Of a stretch of 64,000 bases of DNA, positions 48,801-61,586 are shown piece by piece. The first letter of the stretch is position 1. Every line of letters starts with the position of its first letter. A program made the translations under genes and the position numbers. The DNA is from Billgrantia bachuensis. GTDB lineage: Bacteria > Pseudomonadota > Gammaproteobacteria > Pseudomonadales > Halomonadaceae. The notes beneath the pieces are model-generated. The model was not told where the DNA came from. It saw nothing but the letters and a program-made list of their open reading frames with translations, and ran no database searches. The stretch covers positions 1 through 64,000 of the forward strand of contig NZ_JAAQTO010000024.1 of the NCBI RefSeq assembly GCF_011742165.1, in the 5' to 3' direction.

Positions 48801-49529
48801 ATGACGCGTTCCCCCTATCTGCCAAGCCGACGCATGCTGCTGGTAGCGATGGTGGTCGTTTCGTTGTGGCTCTCCGGCTGCGCCAGCCTGGCCGAGCAGG
48901 AGGCCGAGACTGGCCCGACCGAGGCTTTTACCGAACTGGGCATGGCGTACCTTGAGCGAGGCAACCTGCCGCGCGCCATGGCGGCACTCAATCGAGCCCT
49001 CGAGCGCGACCCCGACGACCCCGAGGCGCTGCAGGCCATGGCCATCGTCTACCAGCGCCAGGGCGAGCGAGAGCAGGCCGACGAGATGTTCCAGCGGGCT
49101 CTCGCTGCCGACCCGGGCAACAGCCGCGCGCGCAACAATTACGCCGCTTTTCTCTATGAGCACGGCCAGGTTCGGCGCGCCTGCGAGCAACTCGAGCTGG
49201 CTTCACGTGATACCCGCTATGCCAACCGGGCCCAGTTGTTCGCCAACCTGGGACAATGCCAGTGGGATATCGGTGAGATAGGGGAGGCGAGACATAGCCT
49301 GGAGCGCGCCCGAAGCCTCGACCCGCGCAACCCGAGAAGCTATTTCACTCTGGCTGCGCTGGAACTGGCCCAGGGCAACCCCGACCGCGCCCAGCAGCAG
49401 CTGGAAATTTTCGTAGGGCTTGCCGGCATGACGCCGGATGCCCGGACACTGGCGCAGCAGATCAATGCCGCCAACGCACAGAACATGACCGTCACCCCCG
49501 GCACCGATACCCAGCGTGACGCACCTTGA
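48801..49529 (+). CDS. pilW: type IV pilus biogenesis/stability lipoprotein PilW (PilF)
   Basis: A 242-residue outer-membrane lipoprotein: signal peptide with lipobox LSGC at about residue 23, then five to six TPR repeats (about 35-215) including AYLERGNLPRAMAALNRALERDPDDPEALQAMA. It guides PilQ secretin assembly in pilated relatives; no other pilus genes are in this window. The final residues overlap the leader of rodZ. Confidence 0.9.
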   Translation: MTRSPYLPSRRMLLVAMVVVSLWLSGCASLAEQEAETGPTEAFTELGMAYLERGNLPRAMAALNRALERDPDDPEALQAMAIVYQRQGEREQADEMFQRALAADPGNSRARNNYAAFLYEHGQVRRACEQLELASRDTRYANRAQLFANLGQCQWDIGEIGEARHSLERARSLDPRNPRSYFTLAALELAQGNPDRAQQQLEIFVGLAGMTPDARTLAQQINAANAQNMTVTPGTDTQRDAP

Positions 49530-49560
49530 TCAACGACTCCAAGACGAAGGATGCTCAGCC

Positions 49561-50580
49561 ATGAGCGACAACCAAGATATCGATGCCGTCGGCTTCACGT
49601 CCCCGGCCTCCCCCGGAGAGTTGCTTCGCCGTGAGCGTGAGAACCAGGGTCTGTCCCGCGAGGAAGTTGCCACGGCATTGAACCTGCGCCCTGCCGTCGT
49701 CACCGGCATGGAGGAGGACAGCTACGACCAGGTGCCGGTCGCCACCTATCGCCGCGGCTACCTGCGCGCCTACGCCCGGCTGCTGGGCATGGACGACAGG
49801 CCCGTGCTGCAGGCCTATGCGGACCGCTTCGGCAGCCAGGAGAGCGAGCAGCGCGTCGCCCCGGTTCAGGTCACGAAGCCACCGTCACGCATCGGCGCCT
49901 GGCTGTTCAAGCTGGTGACCCTGCTGGTCATTGCCGGCCTGATTGGCCTGACCCTGGTGTGGTGGCAAAGCCGCGACGGCAACGAGCCGCCCGCCGTCGA
50001 TACCAGCGGCCCGGTCTCGGTCGAAACGCTGGACGGCACCACCACCATCGAGGAGGAACCGCAGCCCGAGGTCGAAGAGGCCCTGCCGCCGCTGCCCGAG
50101 GAAGGCATCGACCCCCTCGCTGAGGAAACCGTGACGCCGCCCGGTGAAGTCGACCCCACCGGCGCCCAGTCGCTGGTGGCGCAGCCCGACGCGGACGAAG
50201 CCACCGCCGCCGACGAAGCTCCCGCCGCCAACGAAGATCCCGCCACCGACGAGACCGTCGCCGAGGCAGCTCCGGCACAGGACCTCGTCGCCGAGGAGGA
50301 GCCCGAGCCTGCCGAGACGCCGTCCTCCCCCGGCGACAGAACTGTGCTGCAGTTGACCTTCAACGAACAGTCCTGGACCGAGATCTTCGACGCCAACGGT
50401 CGTCGCGTTTTCGTCGGTCTTCAGGAACCCGGCACCACGGCCACCGTCGAAGGAGAGCCCCCGTTTCGCATGACCATCGGCAACGCAACCGGCGTCGAGT
50501 TGAGCTGGGCCGGGGAGCGTGTCGACCTGGGCGCCCGCGCCGGGGCCAACAATGTCGCCCGATTCACCCTGGGAGAGTGA
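49561..50580 (+). CDS. rodZ: cytoskeletal protein RodZ
   Basis: A 339-residue bitopic protein linking MreB to the envelope. Layout: Xre-type helix-turn-helix (about 17-85, [29 protein letters not shown]), transmembrane helix (about 115-136), a long Glu/Ala/Pro-rich acidic linker (about 140-255) and a C-terminal beta domain DUF4115 ([22 protein letters not shown]). The linker has imperfect [16 protein letters not shown] repeats. Its stop overlaps the ispG start (TGATG). Confidence 0.93.
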   Translation: MSDNQDIDAVGFTSPASPGELLRRERENQGLSREEVATALNLRPAVVTGMEEDSYDQVPVATYRRGYLRAYARLLGMDDRPVLQAYADRFGSQESEQRVAPVQVTKPPSRIGAWLFKLVTLLVIAGLIGLTLVWWQSRDGNEPPAVDTSGPVSVETLDGTTTIEEEPQPEVEEALPPLPEEGIDPLAEETVTPPGEVDPTGAQSLVAQPDADEATAADEAPAANEDPATDETVAEAAPAQDLVAEEEPEPAETPSSPGDRTVLQLTFNEQSWTEIFDANGRRVFVGLQEPGTTATVEGEPPFRMTIGNATGVELSWAGERVDLGARAGANNVARFTLGE

Positions 50581-51701
50581 TGCCTATGCATTCCCCATCG
50601 CCCATCGTTCGCCGCAAGTCGCGCCAGATCCACGTCGGCAAGGTGCCGGTCGGCGGCGATGCCCCGATCTCGGTGCAGAGCATGACCAACACCGACACCT
50701 TGGACGTAGCCGCCACCGTCGCTCAGATCGAGCGCCTGGAGGCCGCCGGCGCCGATATCGTGCGCGTCTCGGTACCCACCATGGACGCCGCCGAGGCCTT
50801 CGGCCGCATCAAGCAGCGGGTCAACGTGCCGCTGGTGGCCGACATCCATTTCGATCACAAGATTGCCCTGCGCGTCGCCGAGCTCGGTGTCGACTGCCTG
50901 CGCATCAACCCAGGCAACATCGGCAAGGAGGAGCGCGTACGCGCCGTGGTCGGCGCCGCCCGCGACAATGGCATCCCGATCCGCATCGGGGTCAATGCCG
51001 GGTCGCTGGAGAAGGAGCTGCAGCGCAAGTACGGCGAACCCACGCCGGAAGCGCTGGTGGAATCGGCCATGCGCCATATCGACCACCTCGACCGCCTCGA
51101 TTTTCAGGAGTACAAGGTCAGCGTCAAGGCCAGCGACGTGTTCATGGCCGTGGCCGCCTACCGTCAGTTGGCCAAGCTGATCGAGCAGCCGCTGCACCTC
51201 GGCATCACCGAGGCCGGCGGGCTGCGCTCGGGCACCGTGAAATCCTCCATCGGCCTGGGCATGCTGTTGATGGACGGCATCGGCGACACCATTCGCGTCT
51301 CGCTTGCCGCCGACCCGGTGGAGGAGATCAAGGTCGGTTACGACATGCTCAAGAGCCTGCGCCTGCGCAGCAAGGGAATCAACTTCATCGCTTGCCCCAG
51401 CTGCTCACGCCAGAACTTCGATGTAATCGGCACCATGAACGCCCTCGAGGAGCGCCTCGAGGACGTCATGACGCCTCTCGACGTCTCGGTGATCGGCTGT
51501 ATCGTCAACGGCCCCGGCGAGGCCAAGGAGAGCGACATCGGCCTTACCGGCGGCAGCCCAGCCAATCTCGTCTACGTCGACGGCAAGCCCGCGTCCAAGC
51601 TGCGCAATGAACATCTGGTCGACGATCTCGAAGCCTTGATCCGCGAGAAGGTGCGCGAAAAGGAACAGGCCGAACAGAACGTGATCGCCCGCGAGGCCTG
51701 A
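50580..51701 (+). CDS. ispG: 4-hydroxy-3-methylbut-2-en-1-yl diphosphate synthase (flavodoxin)
   Basis: A 373-residue [4Fe-4S] enzyme for the penultimate step of the MEP isoprenoid pathway. Motifs: [24 protein letters not shown], the cluster cysteines in [12 protein letters not shown], and [16 protein letters not shown] overlaps the rodZ stop by one base; a second ATG six bases later is an equally good start. Confidence 0.96.
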   Translation: MPMHSPSPIVRRKSRQIHVGKVPVGGDAPISVQSMTNTDTLDVAATVAQIERLEAAGADIVRVSVPTMDAAEAFGRIKQRVNVPLVADIHFDHKIALRVAELGVDCLRINPGNIGKEERVRAVVGAARDNGIPIRIGVNAGSLEKELQRKYGEPTPEALVESAMRHIDHLDRLDFQEYKVSVKASDVFMAVAAYRQLAKLIEQPLHLGITEAGGLRSGTVKSSIGLGMLLMDGIGDTIRVSLAADPVEEIKVGYDMLKSLRLRSKGINFIACPSCSRQNFDVIGTMNALEERLEDVMTPLDVSVIGCIVNGPGEAKESDIGLTGGSPANLVYVDGKPASKLRNEHLVDDLEALIREKVREKEQAEQNVIAREA

Positions 51702-51729
51702 GCGGCCTTCGACCATCAAGGAGCCACCG

Positions 51730-53055
51730 TTGAGCAAGTCCCAATCGAGTACGAGCGCGTCCAGCCAGAAGAAGATCCAGGCCATTCGTGGCATGAACGA
51801 TCTGCTGCCGGACCAGTCCGCCCTTTGGCAGTACTTCGAAGGCACCGTCCAGGCGCTGATGCAGCGCTATGGCTACGCCGAGATTCGAACGCCCATCGTC
51901 GAGCAGACGGCCCTGTTCGCGCGCTCCATCGGCGAGGTCACCGACATCGTCGAGAAGGAGATGTATACCTTCGAGGACCGCAATGGTGACAGCCTGACCC
52001 TGCGTCCCGAGGGTACGGCGAGCTGCGTTCGCGCCGCCATGGAGCACGGCCTGCTGCATAACCAGACCCAGCGGCTGTGGTACCAGGGCCCGATGTTCCG
52101 TCACGAGCGCCCACAGAAAGGCCGTTACCGGCAGTTCCATCAGGTCGGCCTGGAGGCCTTCGGCCTGGAGGGACCGGACATCGATGCCGAGGTGATCCTG
52201 CTTACCGCCCGCCTGTGGCAGGAACTCGGCTTATACGATCACGTCACCCTCGAACTCAACTCGCTGGGTTCCAACGAGGCTCGTGCCGCCTATCGCGACA
52301 AGCTGGTGGCCTACTTCGAGCAACATCGCGACCAGCTCGATGAGGACTCCCTGCGCCGCCTGTCCAGCAACCCGCTGCGCATCCTCGACTCCAAGAATCC
52401 GGACATGGCGCCGATGCTGGCCGATGCGCCCAGGCTGATGGACCATCTCGACGCTGCCTCGCGCGAGCACTTCGAAGGTCTCACCGCCCTGCTCGAGGCC
52501 GCCGGCATCGACTACGTGATCAATCCGCGTCTGGTACGCGGCCTCGACTACTACTGCCGCACCGTATTCGAGTGGACCACCACGGCACTGGGCAGCCAGG
52601 GTACGGTGTGCGCCGGCGGCCGCTACGACGGCCTGGTCGAGCAACTCGGCGGCAAGCCGATCCCGGCGGTGGGCTTCGCCATGGGTATCGAGCGTCTGAT
52701 CCTGCTGCTCGAAACCCTGGAGCTGGTACCCGAGGCCGCCTTGGGCGAATTGGACCTCTACGTGCTGCCCATGGACGATGACGCCACCGCCCGGGCCATG
52801 CTGCTTGCCGAGCGGCTCCGCAGCGAACTGCCCGAGCTGCGCGTGCAGTTGCACTGTGGCGGCGGCAGCTTCAAGAGCCGTATCAAGAAGGCCGACCGCA
52901 GCGGTGCCCGGCTGGCTCTGCTGCTGGGCGAGGACGAACTGGCCCAAGGCCGCGCCACGCTGAAATTCCTGCGCGAGGAGCGCGAGCAACTGAGCCTGGA
53001 CCAGGACGCCCTGGCCGAGACCCTCGCCACGCTGGTGAGCGGCGAGCACGCCTGA
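51730..53055 (+). CDS. hisS: histidyl-tRNA synthetase
   Basis: A 441-residue class-II synthetase. Motifs: [12 protein letters not shown], motif 2 [23 protein letters not shown], the histidine-binding [15 protein letters not shown], and motif 3 [16 protein letters not shown]. The start is TTG at 51730, supported by AAGGAG 6 nt upstream and by the absence of any ATG before the conserved N-terminus. The first 15 residues are a Ser-rich extension. Confidence 0.95.
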   Translation: MSKSQSSTSASSQKKIQAIRGMNDLLPDQSALWQYFEGTVQALMQRYGYAEIRTPIVEQTALFARSIGEVTDIVEKEMYTFEDRNGDSLTLRPEGTASCVRAAMEHGLLHNQTQRLWYQGPMFRHERPQKGRYRQFHQVGLEAFGLEGPDIDAEVILLTARLWQELGLYDHVTLELNSLGSNEARAAYRDKLVAYFEQHRDQLDEDSLRRLSSNPLRILDSKNPDMAPMLADAPRLMDHLDAASREHFEGLTALLEAAGIDYVINPRLVRGLDYYCRTVFEWTTTALGSQGTVCAGGRYDGLVEQLGGKPIPAVGFAMGIERLILLLETLELVPEAALGELDLYVLPMDDDATARAMLLAERLRSELPELRVQLHCGGGSFKSRIKKADRSGARLALLLGEDELAQGRATLKFLREEREQLSLDQDALAETLATLVSGEHA

Positions 53056-53090
53056 CCGAACCGTATTTTGCTGTGTAAAGGAGACCGCCC

Positions 53091-53735
53091 GTGGCGGAGC
53101 TGAGAACCGAAGAAGAGCAGCTTGAAGCCATCAAGCGCTGGTGGAAGGAAAACGGCACCTCGCTGATCGCCGGCGTAGCAATCGCGATCGCCGGCGTGGT
53201 GGGCTGGAATGCCTGGCAGAGCTATCAAGACAACCAGGCGCAAGCGGCCTCGATGCGCTACCAACAGGTGGTCAACCTGGCCGGCAGCGAAGAGACCGAT
53301 GAGGCCCGCAGCCTCATCGACGAGATTACCGGTGACCACGGAGGCACGCTGTATGCCGACCTGGCGCGCCTGATCGACGCCCGCCTCGCCGTGGACGAGG
53401 GCGAGCTGGACAAGGCACGGGATATTCTCGATGGCGTGATCGCCTCCAGCAAGCGCGAGTATATCCAGGGGCTGGCAAGGCTACGACTGGCTCGGCTACA
53501 GGTCGCTACCGATGACGCCGAAGCCGCGCTCGATACCCTGGCACGTGACGTCCCGGCCGCCCTGACCGCGCAGCAGGCAGACGTGCGTGGCGATGCCCTG
53601 CATGCGCTTGGCCGTGACGACGAAGCCCGCCAGGCCTGGCAGGAAGCCCTGGCGGTCGCCGAACAACGAAACCAGCCGATCTATGGCGTCCAGCTGAAGC
53701 TCGACGACCTGGGTGCCGAAGAGGCCATGCTATGA
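53091..53735 (+). CDS. yfgM: YfgM, periplasm-facing ancillary SecYEG translocon subunit
   Basis: A 214-residue protein with a cytoplasmic N-terminus (ELRTEEEQLEAIKRWWKENG), one membrane helix (about 22-42) and a TPR-like periplasmic domain. It begins with GTG, with GGAGA 6 nt upstream. YfgM is a chaperone partner of PpiD at the Sec translocon. It overlaps bamB by ATGA. Confidence 0.92.
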   Translation: MAELRTEEEQLEAIKRWWKENGTSLIAGVAIAIAGVVGWNAWQSYQDNQAQAASMRYQQVVNLAGSEETDEARSLIDEITGDHGGTLYADLARLIDARLAVDEGELDKARDILDGVIASSKREYIQGLARLRLARLQVATDDAEAALDTLARDVPAALTAQQADVRGDALHALGRDDEARQAWQEALAVAEQRNQPIYGVQLKLDDLGAEEAML

Positions 53736-54916
53736 AGACGACATTCACTCGCCAGTCATTCCTGGTTCGCAAGTCATCACTGGTCCTGGCGGCCACCCTC
53801 GCCCTAGGGCTGCTGGCCGGCTGTGCCAACAAGGCCGAGCCGCGCTACAGCCCCAAGGAGCTGCAGCGCTTCGAGGCCAGCGCCGAGCTCGACACCGATT
53901 GGCGCGAGCAGGTCGGCAAGGGGCTCGGCCGGGCCACCTACCCCATCGCGCCGTCGCTCGACAATGGCGTGATCTATAGCGCCGACGAACGCGGTCGGGT
54001 CATGGCCATGGATGCCCAGAGCGGTGAGCGCCGCTGGCAGACCGACCTCGAGGTCGGCGTTTCCAGCGGCCTGACCGCCGTGGCCGGACAGGTCTATCTC
54101 GGCACTCGCAACGGCGAGGTACTGGCGCTGAGCCAATCCAGTGGCGATGTGAGCTGGCGCGCACGTGTCTCCAGCGAGGTACTCGCTCCGCCGCAGCCCA
54201 ACAACGAACTGCTCATCGTGCAGAGCGTCGACGGCACCGTCACGGCGCTGGACCGGCTCACCGGCCGTGAGCGCTGGGTGCATACCACCACCGAACCCGC
54301 CCTCACCCTGCGCGGCACCGGCACGCCCACGGTGATCGATCCGGTGACCTTCGCCGGTTTCGCCAACGGTCGCCTGGTCACGCTGGACAACCGCAGCGGT
54401 CAACCGCTGTGGGAGCGGCGCATCGCCGTGCCTCGCGGGCGCAGCGAGATCGATCGCATGGTCGACCTGGGTGGCCAGCCGGTGCTGACGCCTGACGGCC
54501 GGCTGTTCGTGACCAGCTACAACGGCCGCCTGGTAGCCCTGGAAGCGCCCAGTGGCGAAGTCCTGTGGGAGCGCGAACACTCCAGCTTCCAGACCCCGGT
54601 GCTGGTGGGCGACCGCCTGTTCACCGTCAACGAAGCCAGCCATGTGATCGCCTTCGATGCGCGCAGCGGCGAGGAGCTGTGGCGCAATCGCGATCTCGAG
54701 GGTCGCTGGCTGACCTCGCCCGCCTTCGCCGACGGCAACGTCGTAGTGGGCGATTTCGAGGGCTATCTGCACCTGCTCGACATACAGGACGGCAGCTTCA
54801 CCGCGCGGAAGAAAGTCGACGGTTCCGGTATCAGCCTTCGCCCGATCACCGATTCCCGCCGCATCTACGTGCTGGCCAACGACGGCCGTCTCGAGGCCCT
54901 GGAAATCAATCGATGA
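53732..54916 (+). CDS. bamB: outer-membrane assembly lipoprotein BamB
   Basis: A 394-residue lipoprotein of the BAM complex: signal peptide with lipobox LLAGC (Cys about 31) followed by an eight-bladed PQQ-type propeller with repeats such as [19 protein letters not shown] and [19 protein letters not shown]. Four-base overlaps link it with yfgM before and der after. Confidence 0.95.
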   Translation: MKTTFTRQSFLVRKSSLVLAATLALGLLAGCANKAEPRYSPKELQRFEASAELDTDWREQVGKGLGRATYPIAPSLDNGVIYSADERGRVMAMDAQSGERRWQTDLEVGVSSGLTAVAGQVYLGTRNGEVLALSQSSGDVSWRARVSSEVLAPPQPNNELLIVQSVDGTVTALDRLTGRERWVHTTTEPALTLRGTGTPTVIDPVTFAGFANGRLVTLDNRSGQPLWERRIAVPRGRSEIDRMVDLGGQPVLTPDGRLFVTSYNGRLVALEAPSGEVLWEREHSSFQTPVLVGDRLFTVNEASHVIAFDARSGEELWRNRDLEGRWLTSPAFADGNVVVGDFEGYLHLLDIQDGSFTARKKVDGSGISLRPITDSRRIYVLANDGRLEALEINR

Positions 54917-56316
54917 CACCCGTGATTGCCCTGGTCGGCCGCCCCAACGTGGGCAAGTCGACCCTCTTCAACCGTCTGACCCGCTCGCGCGACGCTCTGG
55001 TGGCGGACTTCCCCGGGCTCACCCGCGACCGCAAGTACGGTAACGGCATGCTCGGCGACAAAGCCTACACGGTGATCGACACCGGCGGCATCAGCGGCGA
55101 CGAGGAGGGTATCGATGCCGCCATGGCCGAGCAGTCGCTGGCGGCCATCGACGAGGCCGACATCGTGCTGTTCATGGTCGACGCCAGGGCCGGCCTGCAG
55201 GTGGCCGACGAGGCCATCGCCAACCACCTGCGGGTCAACCAGAAGAAGACCTGGCTGGTGGTCAACAAGACCGATGGCCTGGAAGAGCACTCGGCCATGG
55301 CCGACTTCTGGAAACTGGGGCTGGGCGACCCCCGGCCCATCGCCGCCGCCCATGGACGCAACGTCACTGCGCTGATCGAGGAAGTGCTCGAGCCCTTCCC
55401 CGAACGCGACCTGAGCATCCCGGCGGATACCGGCACCAAGGGCATCCGCATCGGCGTCATCGGCCGCCCCAACGTGGGCAAGTCGACGCTGGTCAATCGC
55501 CTGCTCGGTGAGGAGCGGGTGGTGGTCTTCGACGAAGCCGGCACCACCCGCGACGCCATCGAGATACCCTTCGAGCGGCGCGGCAAGCCCTACGTGCTGA
55601 TCGACACCGCCGGCGTGCGGCGACGCAAGAACGTCAGCGAGATCGCCGAGAAGTTTTCGATCATCAAGACGCTGGAAGCGATCAAGGAGTGCCATGTCGC
55701 GGTCATGGTGCTCGATGCGCGCTCGGGGCTGGTCGAGCAGGACCTGCACCTGCTCGATTACGTGCTGACCACCGGCCGGGCCCTGGTGCTGGCGGTGAAC
55801 AAGTGGGACGGCCTGGAGCAGGACGCCAAGGAGAAGATGCGCGCCGAGATCAAGCGCCGCCTGGGCTTTGCCGACTACGCCGAGCTGCACTTCATCTCGG
55901 CGCTGCACGGCACCGCCGTGGGCGATCTCTACCCCTCCATCGAGCGCGCCTTCGCCTCGGCCAACAGCCACTGGTCGACCAACCGCCTCACCACTTTGCT
56001 GCAGGATGCCGTCAGCCAGCATCCGCCGCCGTTGGTGCATGGCCGCCGGATCAAGCTGCGCATGGCCCATCAGGGCGGTAGCAATCCGCCGATCATCGTG
56101 GTGCACGGCAACCAGACGGAGGCCTTGCCCGAGGCCTACAAGCGCTTCCTGACCAATACCTTCCGCAAGGTACTCAAGGTGCGCGGCACGCCGATCCGCT
56201 TCGAGTTCCGCTCCGGCAGCAACCCGTTCGATCCGCTGGCCGGCGCCAGCGATCGGGAGAAAGCCAAGCAGCGCGAACTGGGGCGCACCCGCGCCGCCCG
56301 CAACAAACGCCGCTGA
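54913..56316 (+). CDS. der: ribosome biogenesis GTPase Der (EngA)
   Basis: A 467-residue double GTPase acting in 50S subunit maturation. First G domain: GRPNVGKST (9-17), DTGG, NKTD; second: GRPNVGKST (about 185-193), [12 protein letters not shown]; then a KH-like C-terminal domain and a basic tail ([14 protein letters not shown]). The start overlaps bamB by ATGA; the long open frame upstream of it is shadow. Confidence 0.97.
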   Translation: MTPVIALVGRPNVGKSTLFNRLTRSRDALVADFPGLTRDRKYGNGMLGDKAYTVIDTGGISGDEEGIDAAMAEQSLAAIDEADIVLFMVDARAGLQVADEAIANHLRVNQKKTWLVVNKTDGLEEHSAMADFWKLGLGDPRPIAAAHGRNVTALIEEVLEPFPERDLSIPADTGTKGIRIGVIGRPNVGKSTLVNRLLGEERVVVFDEAGTTRDAIEIPFERRGKPYVLIDTAGVRRRKNVSEIAEKFSIIKTLEAIKECHVAVMVLDARSGLVEQDLHLLDYVLTTGRALVLAVNKWDGLEQDAKEKMRAEIKRRLGFADYAELHFISALHGTAVGDLYPSIERAFASANSHWSTNRLTTLLQDAVSQHPPPLVHGRRIKLRMAHQGGSNPPIIVVHGNQTEALPEAYKRFLTNTFRKVLKVRGTPIRFEFRSGSNPFDPLAGASDREKAKQRELGRTRAARNKRR

Positions 56317-56421
56317 CCCTTGTCCAAGGCGCCCGGCCGTCAAGGCTGGGCGCTGCCGCCCGGCAGCCGTCCCTGACATCAACCCTGTTTACTGACCCGC
56401 TTCGTCCATCAGGAGGAGTCG

Positions 56422-57057
56422 ATGTTCCTGAGTTGCGTACCGTTCGTTGTATCGCGCCGCCGCTGGCGCCTGCTTGTCCCGCTGAGTCTGGCCATGCTGC
56501 TCACCGGCTGCCTGGCTCTGCCCCAGACCGGGCTGTTCGCCTTCCGCCTGGCGGTGACCTCGCTCGGTATCGAGGATGTCCGCATCGGCCCCTACTCGAT
56601 CCAGGCCGGCCTCGATACCAGCGACATCGCCTCGCTGGTGGCTTCGAGCCTCGGCATGGGCAGCCTGCCGGTACAGGCCACCGTGGCCATGGGGCTGTCG
56701 CTGCCCGTCGGCATGCCGGCGGTGGAGATGTCCGGTTTTCGCTGGACCCTGGACGTGCCCGGCGCCGAGCCGGTCAGCGGCAACTACCAGCAGGACGTGA
56801 CGCTGACCTCCACCGATGACACCAAACTGCGCCTGCCGGTGGCCTTCGATGTGCTGGCCACCGACACTCGGCGCCTGGCGCCCATGGTGGAACTCGCCAC
56901 CCAGTTGGCCAGCCAGGGCGAACTGCCCGCAGGCAGCGAGCTGGCCATCACTCCGGGCAGCCTGCGCGGCCTGGGCGTGACGCTGCCGGCAGGGCTGTGG
57001 ACGCCGACCCTGCGCTTCGCCGTGGGGCAGGACGGCGAACTAACCCCGCAGCGTTGA
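56422..57057 (+). CDS. putative lipoprotein, unknown
   Basis: A 211-residue exported protein: basic N-terminus, hydrophobic core and lipobox LLTGC (Cys about 30), then a beta-rich domain (about 40-208) that resembles LEA14/WHy-type or immunoglobulin-like folds only loosely. Strong ribosome site AGGAGGAG. No family recognised with confidence. Confidence 0.7.
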   Translation: MFLSCVPFVVSRRRWRLLVPLSLAMLLTGCLALPQTGLFAFRLAVTSLGIEDVRIGPYSIQAGLDTSDIASLVASSLGMGSLPVQATVAMGLSLPVGMPAVEMSGFRWTLDVPGAEPVSGNYQQDVTLTSTDDTKLRLPVAFDVLATDTRRLAPMVELATQLASQGELPAGSELAITPGSLRGLGVTLPAGLWTPTLRFAVGQDGELTPQR

Positions 57058-57072
57058 CCCTAGCGGCTTGCG

Positions 57073-57939
57073 CTAGGTCTCGTGCAGCCGCCGCTGGCCG
57101 ACCCATTGGCTGGCGAACTGCCAGGCGCCTCGTCCGCTGCGGCCACCGCGCAGGGTGGCGTAGCGAATCGCCTCGGCGCGAGCCTCGGCGTTCCAGTCCC
57201 GTTCGCTGCCGAGCTGCGTGACCCAATGGCAGCAGGCCTCAAGATAGATGTCCTGGTTGAAGGGATAGAAGCCCAGCCACAGGCCGAAGCGGTCGGAGAG
57301 CGAGATCTTCTCCTCCACCGCATCGCCATGGTGTAGCTCCTCCCCCACCAGCCGGGTATCGGCGTTGTCCGACAACGACTCCGGCAGCAGATGGCGGCGA
57401 TTCGAAGTGGCATACAGCAGCACGTTCTCCGGTGGGCCGGTCAGCGCCCCGTCGAGCACGCTCTTGAGCGCCTTGTAGGCGTCGTCGTGGCCCTCGAAGG
57501 AGAGGTCGTCGCAGTAGACCACGAAGCGATGCGGCTGACGCCGCAACTGCTCGACCAGCATCGGCAGCCCGGCCAGGTCGTGGCGGTCGACCTGCACCAG
57601 GCGCAGCCCCTCCTCCGCCAGGCTGTTGAGCAGGGCGCGGATCAGCGACGACTTGCCGCTGCCGCGGGAGCCCCACAGCAGGGCGTGATTGGCCGGTAGC
57701 CCCTGCAGGAAAGCACGGGTATTGTCGACCAGCGCCAACTTCTGACGCTCGATGCCCAGCAGGTCGTCGAGCGACAGAGCATCGCGCGGCGGTACCGGCA
57801 GCAGCTGGCCACCCAGCACATGGCGCTGCCACAGCGCGGCCACGTCGCGTTCCCAGTCGACCTCCTGCGGCGCCGGAGGCAGCCAGTGCTCCACGTGATC
57901 CAGCAGGCGGTTCAGGCGTCGGCTCAGCTCGGCATCCAT
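57073..57939 (-). CDS. DUF815 family AAA ATPase
   Basis: A 288-residue ATPase with Walker A GSRGSGKSS (about residue 95), Walker B-like FVVYCDDLSF and the sensor segment LLYATSNRRHLLP. DUF815 proteins are widespread and uncharacterised. ATG at 57939 has AGGAG 6 nt upstream; one at 57945 sits too close to it, and longer frames are unsupported. Confidence 0.85.
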   Translation of the reverse strand: MDAELSRRLNRLLDHVEHWLPPAPQEVDWERDVAALWQRHVLGGQLLPVPPRDALSLDDLLGIERQKLALVDNTRAFLQGLPANHALLWGSRGSGKSSLIRALLNSLAEEGLRLVQVDRHDLAGLPMLVEQLRRQPHRFVVYCDDLSFEGHDDAYKALKSVLDGALTGPPENVLLYATSNRRHLLPESLSDNADTRLVGEELHHGDAVEEKISLSDRFGLWLGFYPFNQDIYLEACCHWVTQLGSERDWNAEARAEAIRYATLRGGRSGRGAWQFASQWVGQRRLHET

Positions 57940-58059
57940 CGGCATCTCCTTGGAAGTTTCACGGTTCACGGTTGACCTTGTGGCGGTTCGGGGTATCTTG
58001 TGGCGAACCGTCACCCCCGTCCAGGGTCTCAAGGGATCTGAACGAACGAGGTATCGAAC

Positions 58060-58860
58060 ATGCGCTGGATTCGCTGTGCTGCCGTGGCCACCCTGGCCCT
58101 GACCATTACCGCCTGTACCACTTCACCGACCGGACGCCAGCAACTTACGCTGATGTCTGATGCGCAGCTCAACCAGATGGGCCAGGAGGCCTTCGCGCAG
58201 TACCAGCAGGACCTCCCCCCGGCCGGCCAGGCTCAGCAGCGCTACGCCCAGTGTGTGGCCGAAGCCATCGTCGCCGTACTGCCGGAGCAGGAGCGCAACC
58301 AGGACTGGCAGATCCGCGTGTTTGAAGCGGAACAAGCCAACGCCTTCGCCCTGCCCGGCGGCTACATGGGCGTCAATACCGGCCTGCTCGACATCGCCGA
58401 GAACCAGGACCAGCTCGCCTCCGTGATCGGCCACGAGATCGGCCACGTGCTGGCGCGCCATGCCAACGAGCGCGTTTCGACCCAAACCTCGACCCAGCTC
58501 GCGCTGTCGGTGCTGTCATCGGCGGCCGGTCTCGAGGGCCCGGGCGGCGAGCAGTTGATGGGGGCGCTGGGTCTCGGCGCCCAGTACGGCATCCTGCTGC
58601 CCTTCTCGCGCCGCCACGAGAGCGAGGCCGACGTGATCGGCCTGCGCTTGATGGCCGATGCCGGCTTCGATCCGCGGGCCAGCGTCGCGCTGTGGGAGAA
58701 CATGAGCGCCCAGGGCGGCGCCAACCCGCCGGAGTGGATGTCCACCCACCCCAGCCATGGCCAGCGCATGCAGGGACTGCAGGCCGAGATGGACAATGCC
58801 CTGGCGCGTTACGAGCAGGCCCGTCAGGCTGGGCGGCAGCCGAACTGCCCGCGCCCTTAG
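58060..58860 (+). CDS. M48 family periplasmic metalloprotease (LoiP-like)
   Basis: A 266-residue lipoprotein protease: signal peptide with lipobox ITAC (Cys about 20), zinc motif HEIGH (about residue 127) and the third ligand Glu in RRHESEADVIGLRLM. It resembles LoiP/YggG-type outer-membrane quality-control proteases. The DUF815 gene is divergent, 120 bp away. Confidence 0.9.
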   Translation: MRWIRCAAVATLALTITACTTSPTGRQQLTLMSDAQLNQMGQEAFAQYQQDLPPAGQAQQRYAQCVAEAIVAVLPEQERNQDWQIRVFEAEQANAFALPGGYMGVNTGLLDIAENQDQLASVIGHEIGHVLARHANERVSTQTSTQLALSVLSSAAGLEGPGGEQLMGALGLGAQYGILLPFSRRHESEADVIGLRLMADAGFDPRASVALWENMSAQGGANPPEWMSTHPSHGQRMQGLQAEMDNALARYEQARQAGRQPNCPRP

Positions 58861-58895
58861 GGAAACGCTGAGCCCCGTCTCACTTTGGAAAGCTG

Positions 58896-59156
58896 ATGTT
58901 ACGACTTGGACTGCTGCTGTTGATCCTGCCCATCTTCGTGCTGATGGGGGTGTACTTCTGGGAGCTCAATGACGTGCGTGAATGTGCGCTGATCCAGGGG
59001 GGGCATTGGGACTACTTGGCCGGCGTATGCCGCGAGTCGCCTCAGCCCTTCGTGCCCTGGGTGGAACGCCATCCGTGGCTGGTCAATGGCGGTATGCTGC
59101 TGTCGCTGATCGGTGTGGTGATGTGCATGCTGGGACTGTATGTGAAACGCCGCTGA
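58896..59156 (+). CDS. two-helix membrane protein, unknown
   Basis: An 86-residue protein with membrane helices at about 3-22 and 60-80 and a short loop with two cysteines (RECALIQGGHWDYLAGVCRES) that could form a disulfide in the periplasm. Conserved-looking but no family recognised. It begins 35 bp after the metalloprotease gene. Confidence 0.65.
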   Translation: MLRLGLLLLILPIFVLMGVYFWELNDVRECALIQGGHWDYLAGVCRESPQPFVPWVERHPWLVNGGMLLSLIGVVMCMLGLYVKRR

Positions 59157-59179
59157 GACTCACAGGGATCGTCTCAGCG

Positions 59180-60948
<1,769 letters not shown>

Positions 60949-61506
60949 TCAAGCGCGCAGTACCCGGCCACTGCGCAGATCACGGATGATGCTGGGGCGA
61001 TCGAGCCCACCCAGCTCGCCTTCGACGATGGCATCGAGCTCGCTGCCGAAGATCTGGCGTACCTCGGCAGCGCTCATGGCCGAGGGTTCGCTGGCCTTGT
61101 TGGCCGAGGTCGAGACGATCGGACCACCGAAGGCCTGGCACAGGGCCGCCACGCCGGGATGGGCGCTGACCCGCAGCGCTACGCAGTCGTGGGCGCCGCG
61201 CACCAGCGCATGGCTGCGCCCATTGTGGGGCACAAGCCAAGTGTTGGGGCCGGGCCAGCTGGCGACCAGCGGGGCGTGCAGCTCCGGCGCCAGGCCCTCG
61301 AGCCAGGGCGCGAACTGCGCGATGGAGGCCGCCACCAGGATCAGCCCCTTGGCCGGGTCGCGCTCCTTGAGCCGCAGCAGGTGGGCCACGGCCTCGTCAT
61401 TGTCGGGGTCGCAGCCCAGCCCCCATACGCCCTCGGTGGGGTAGGCAATCACGCCGCCGGCGCGCAGTGCGGTAACGGCGGCATCGAGCGATTCGGCCAC
61501 GGTCAT
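60949..61506 (-). CDS. tsaC: L-threonylcarbamoyladenylate synthase TsaC
   Basis: A 185-residue YrdC-fold enzyme for the first step of t6A formation in tRNA. Motifs: GGVIAYPTEGVWGLGCDPDN, RLKERDPAKGLILVAA, SWPGPNTWLVP and PIVSTSANKASEPS. AGGAG is 3-5 nt before ATG. Length without the C-terminal Sua5 domain indicates the TsaC type. Confidence 0.95.
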   Translation of the reverse strand: MTVAESLDAAVTALRAGGVIAYPTEGVWGLGCDPDNDEAVAHLLRLKERDPAKGLILVAASIAQFAPWLEGLAPELHAPLVASWPGPNTWLVPHNGRSHALVRGAHDCVALRVSAHPGVAALCQAFGGPIVSTSANKASEPSAMSAAEVRQIFGSELDAIVEGELGGLDRPSIIRDLRSGRVLRA

Positions 61507-61586
61507 GGTCTCCTGCAGTGATTCAGCACATCGACCGCCGACGGATCGCCACGACGGTCCTGATGAAAGGTCTCATGCTAGCACGC

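Noticed and set aside
54565..54912. Extension of Der upstream of 54913
   Set aside because: That part overlaps bamB in another frame and Der proteins start with the [17 protein letters not shown] methionine.
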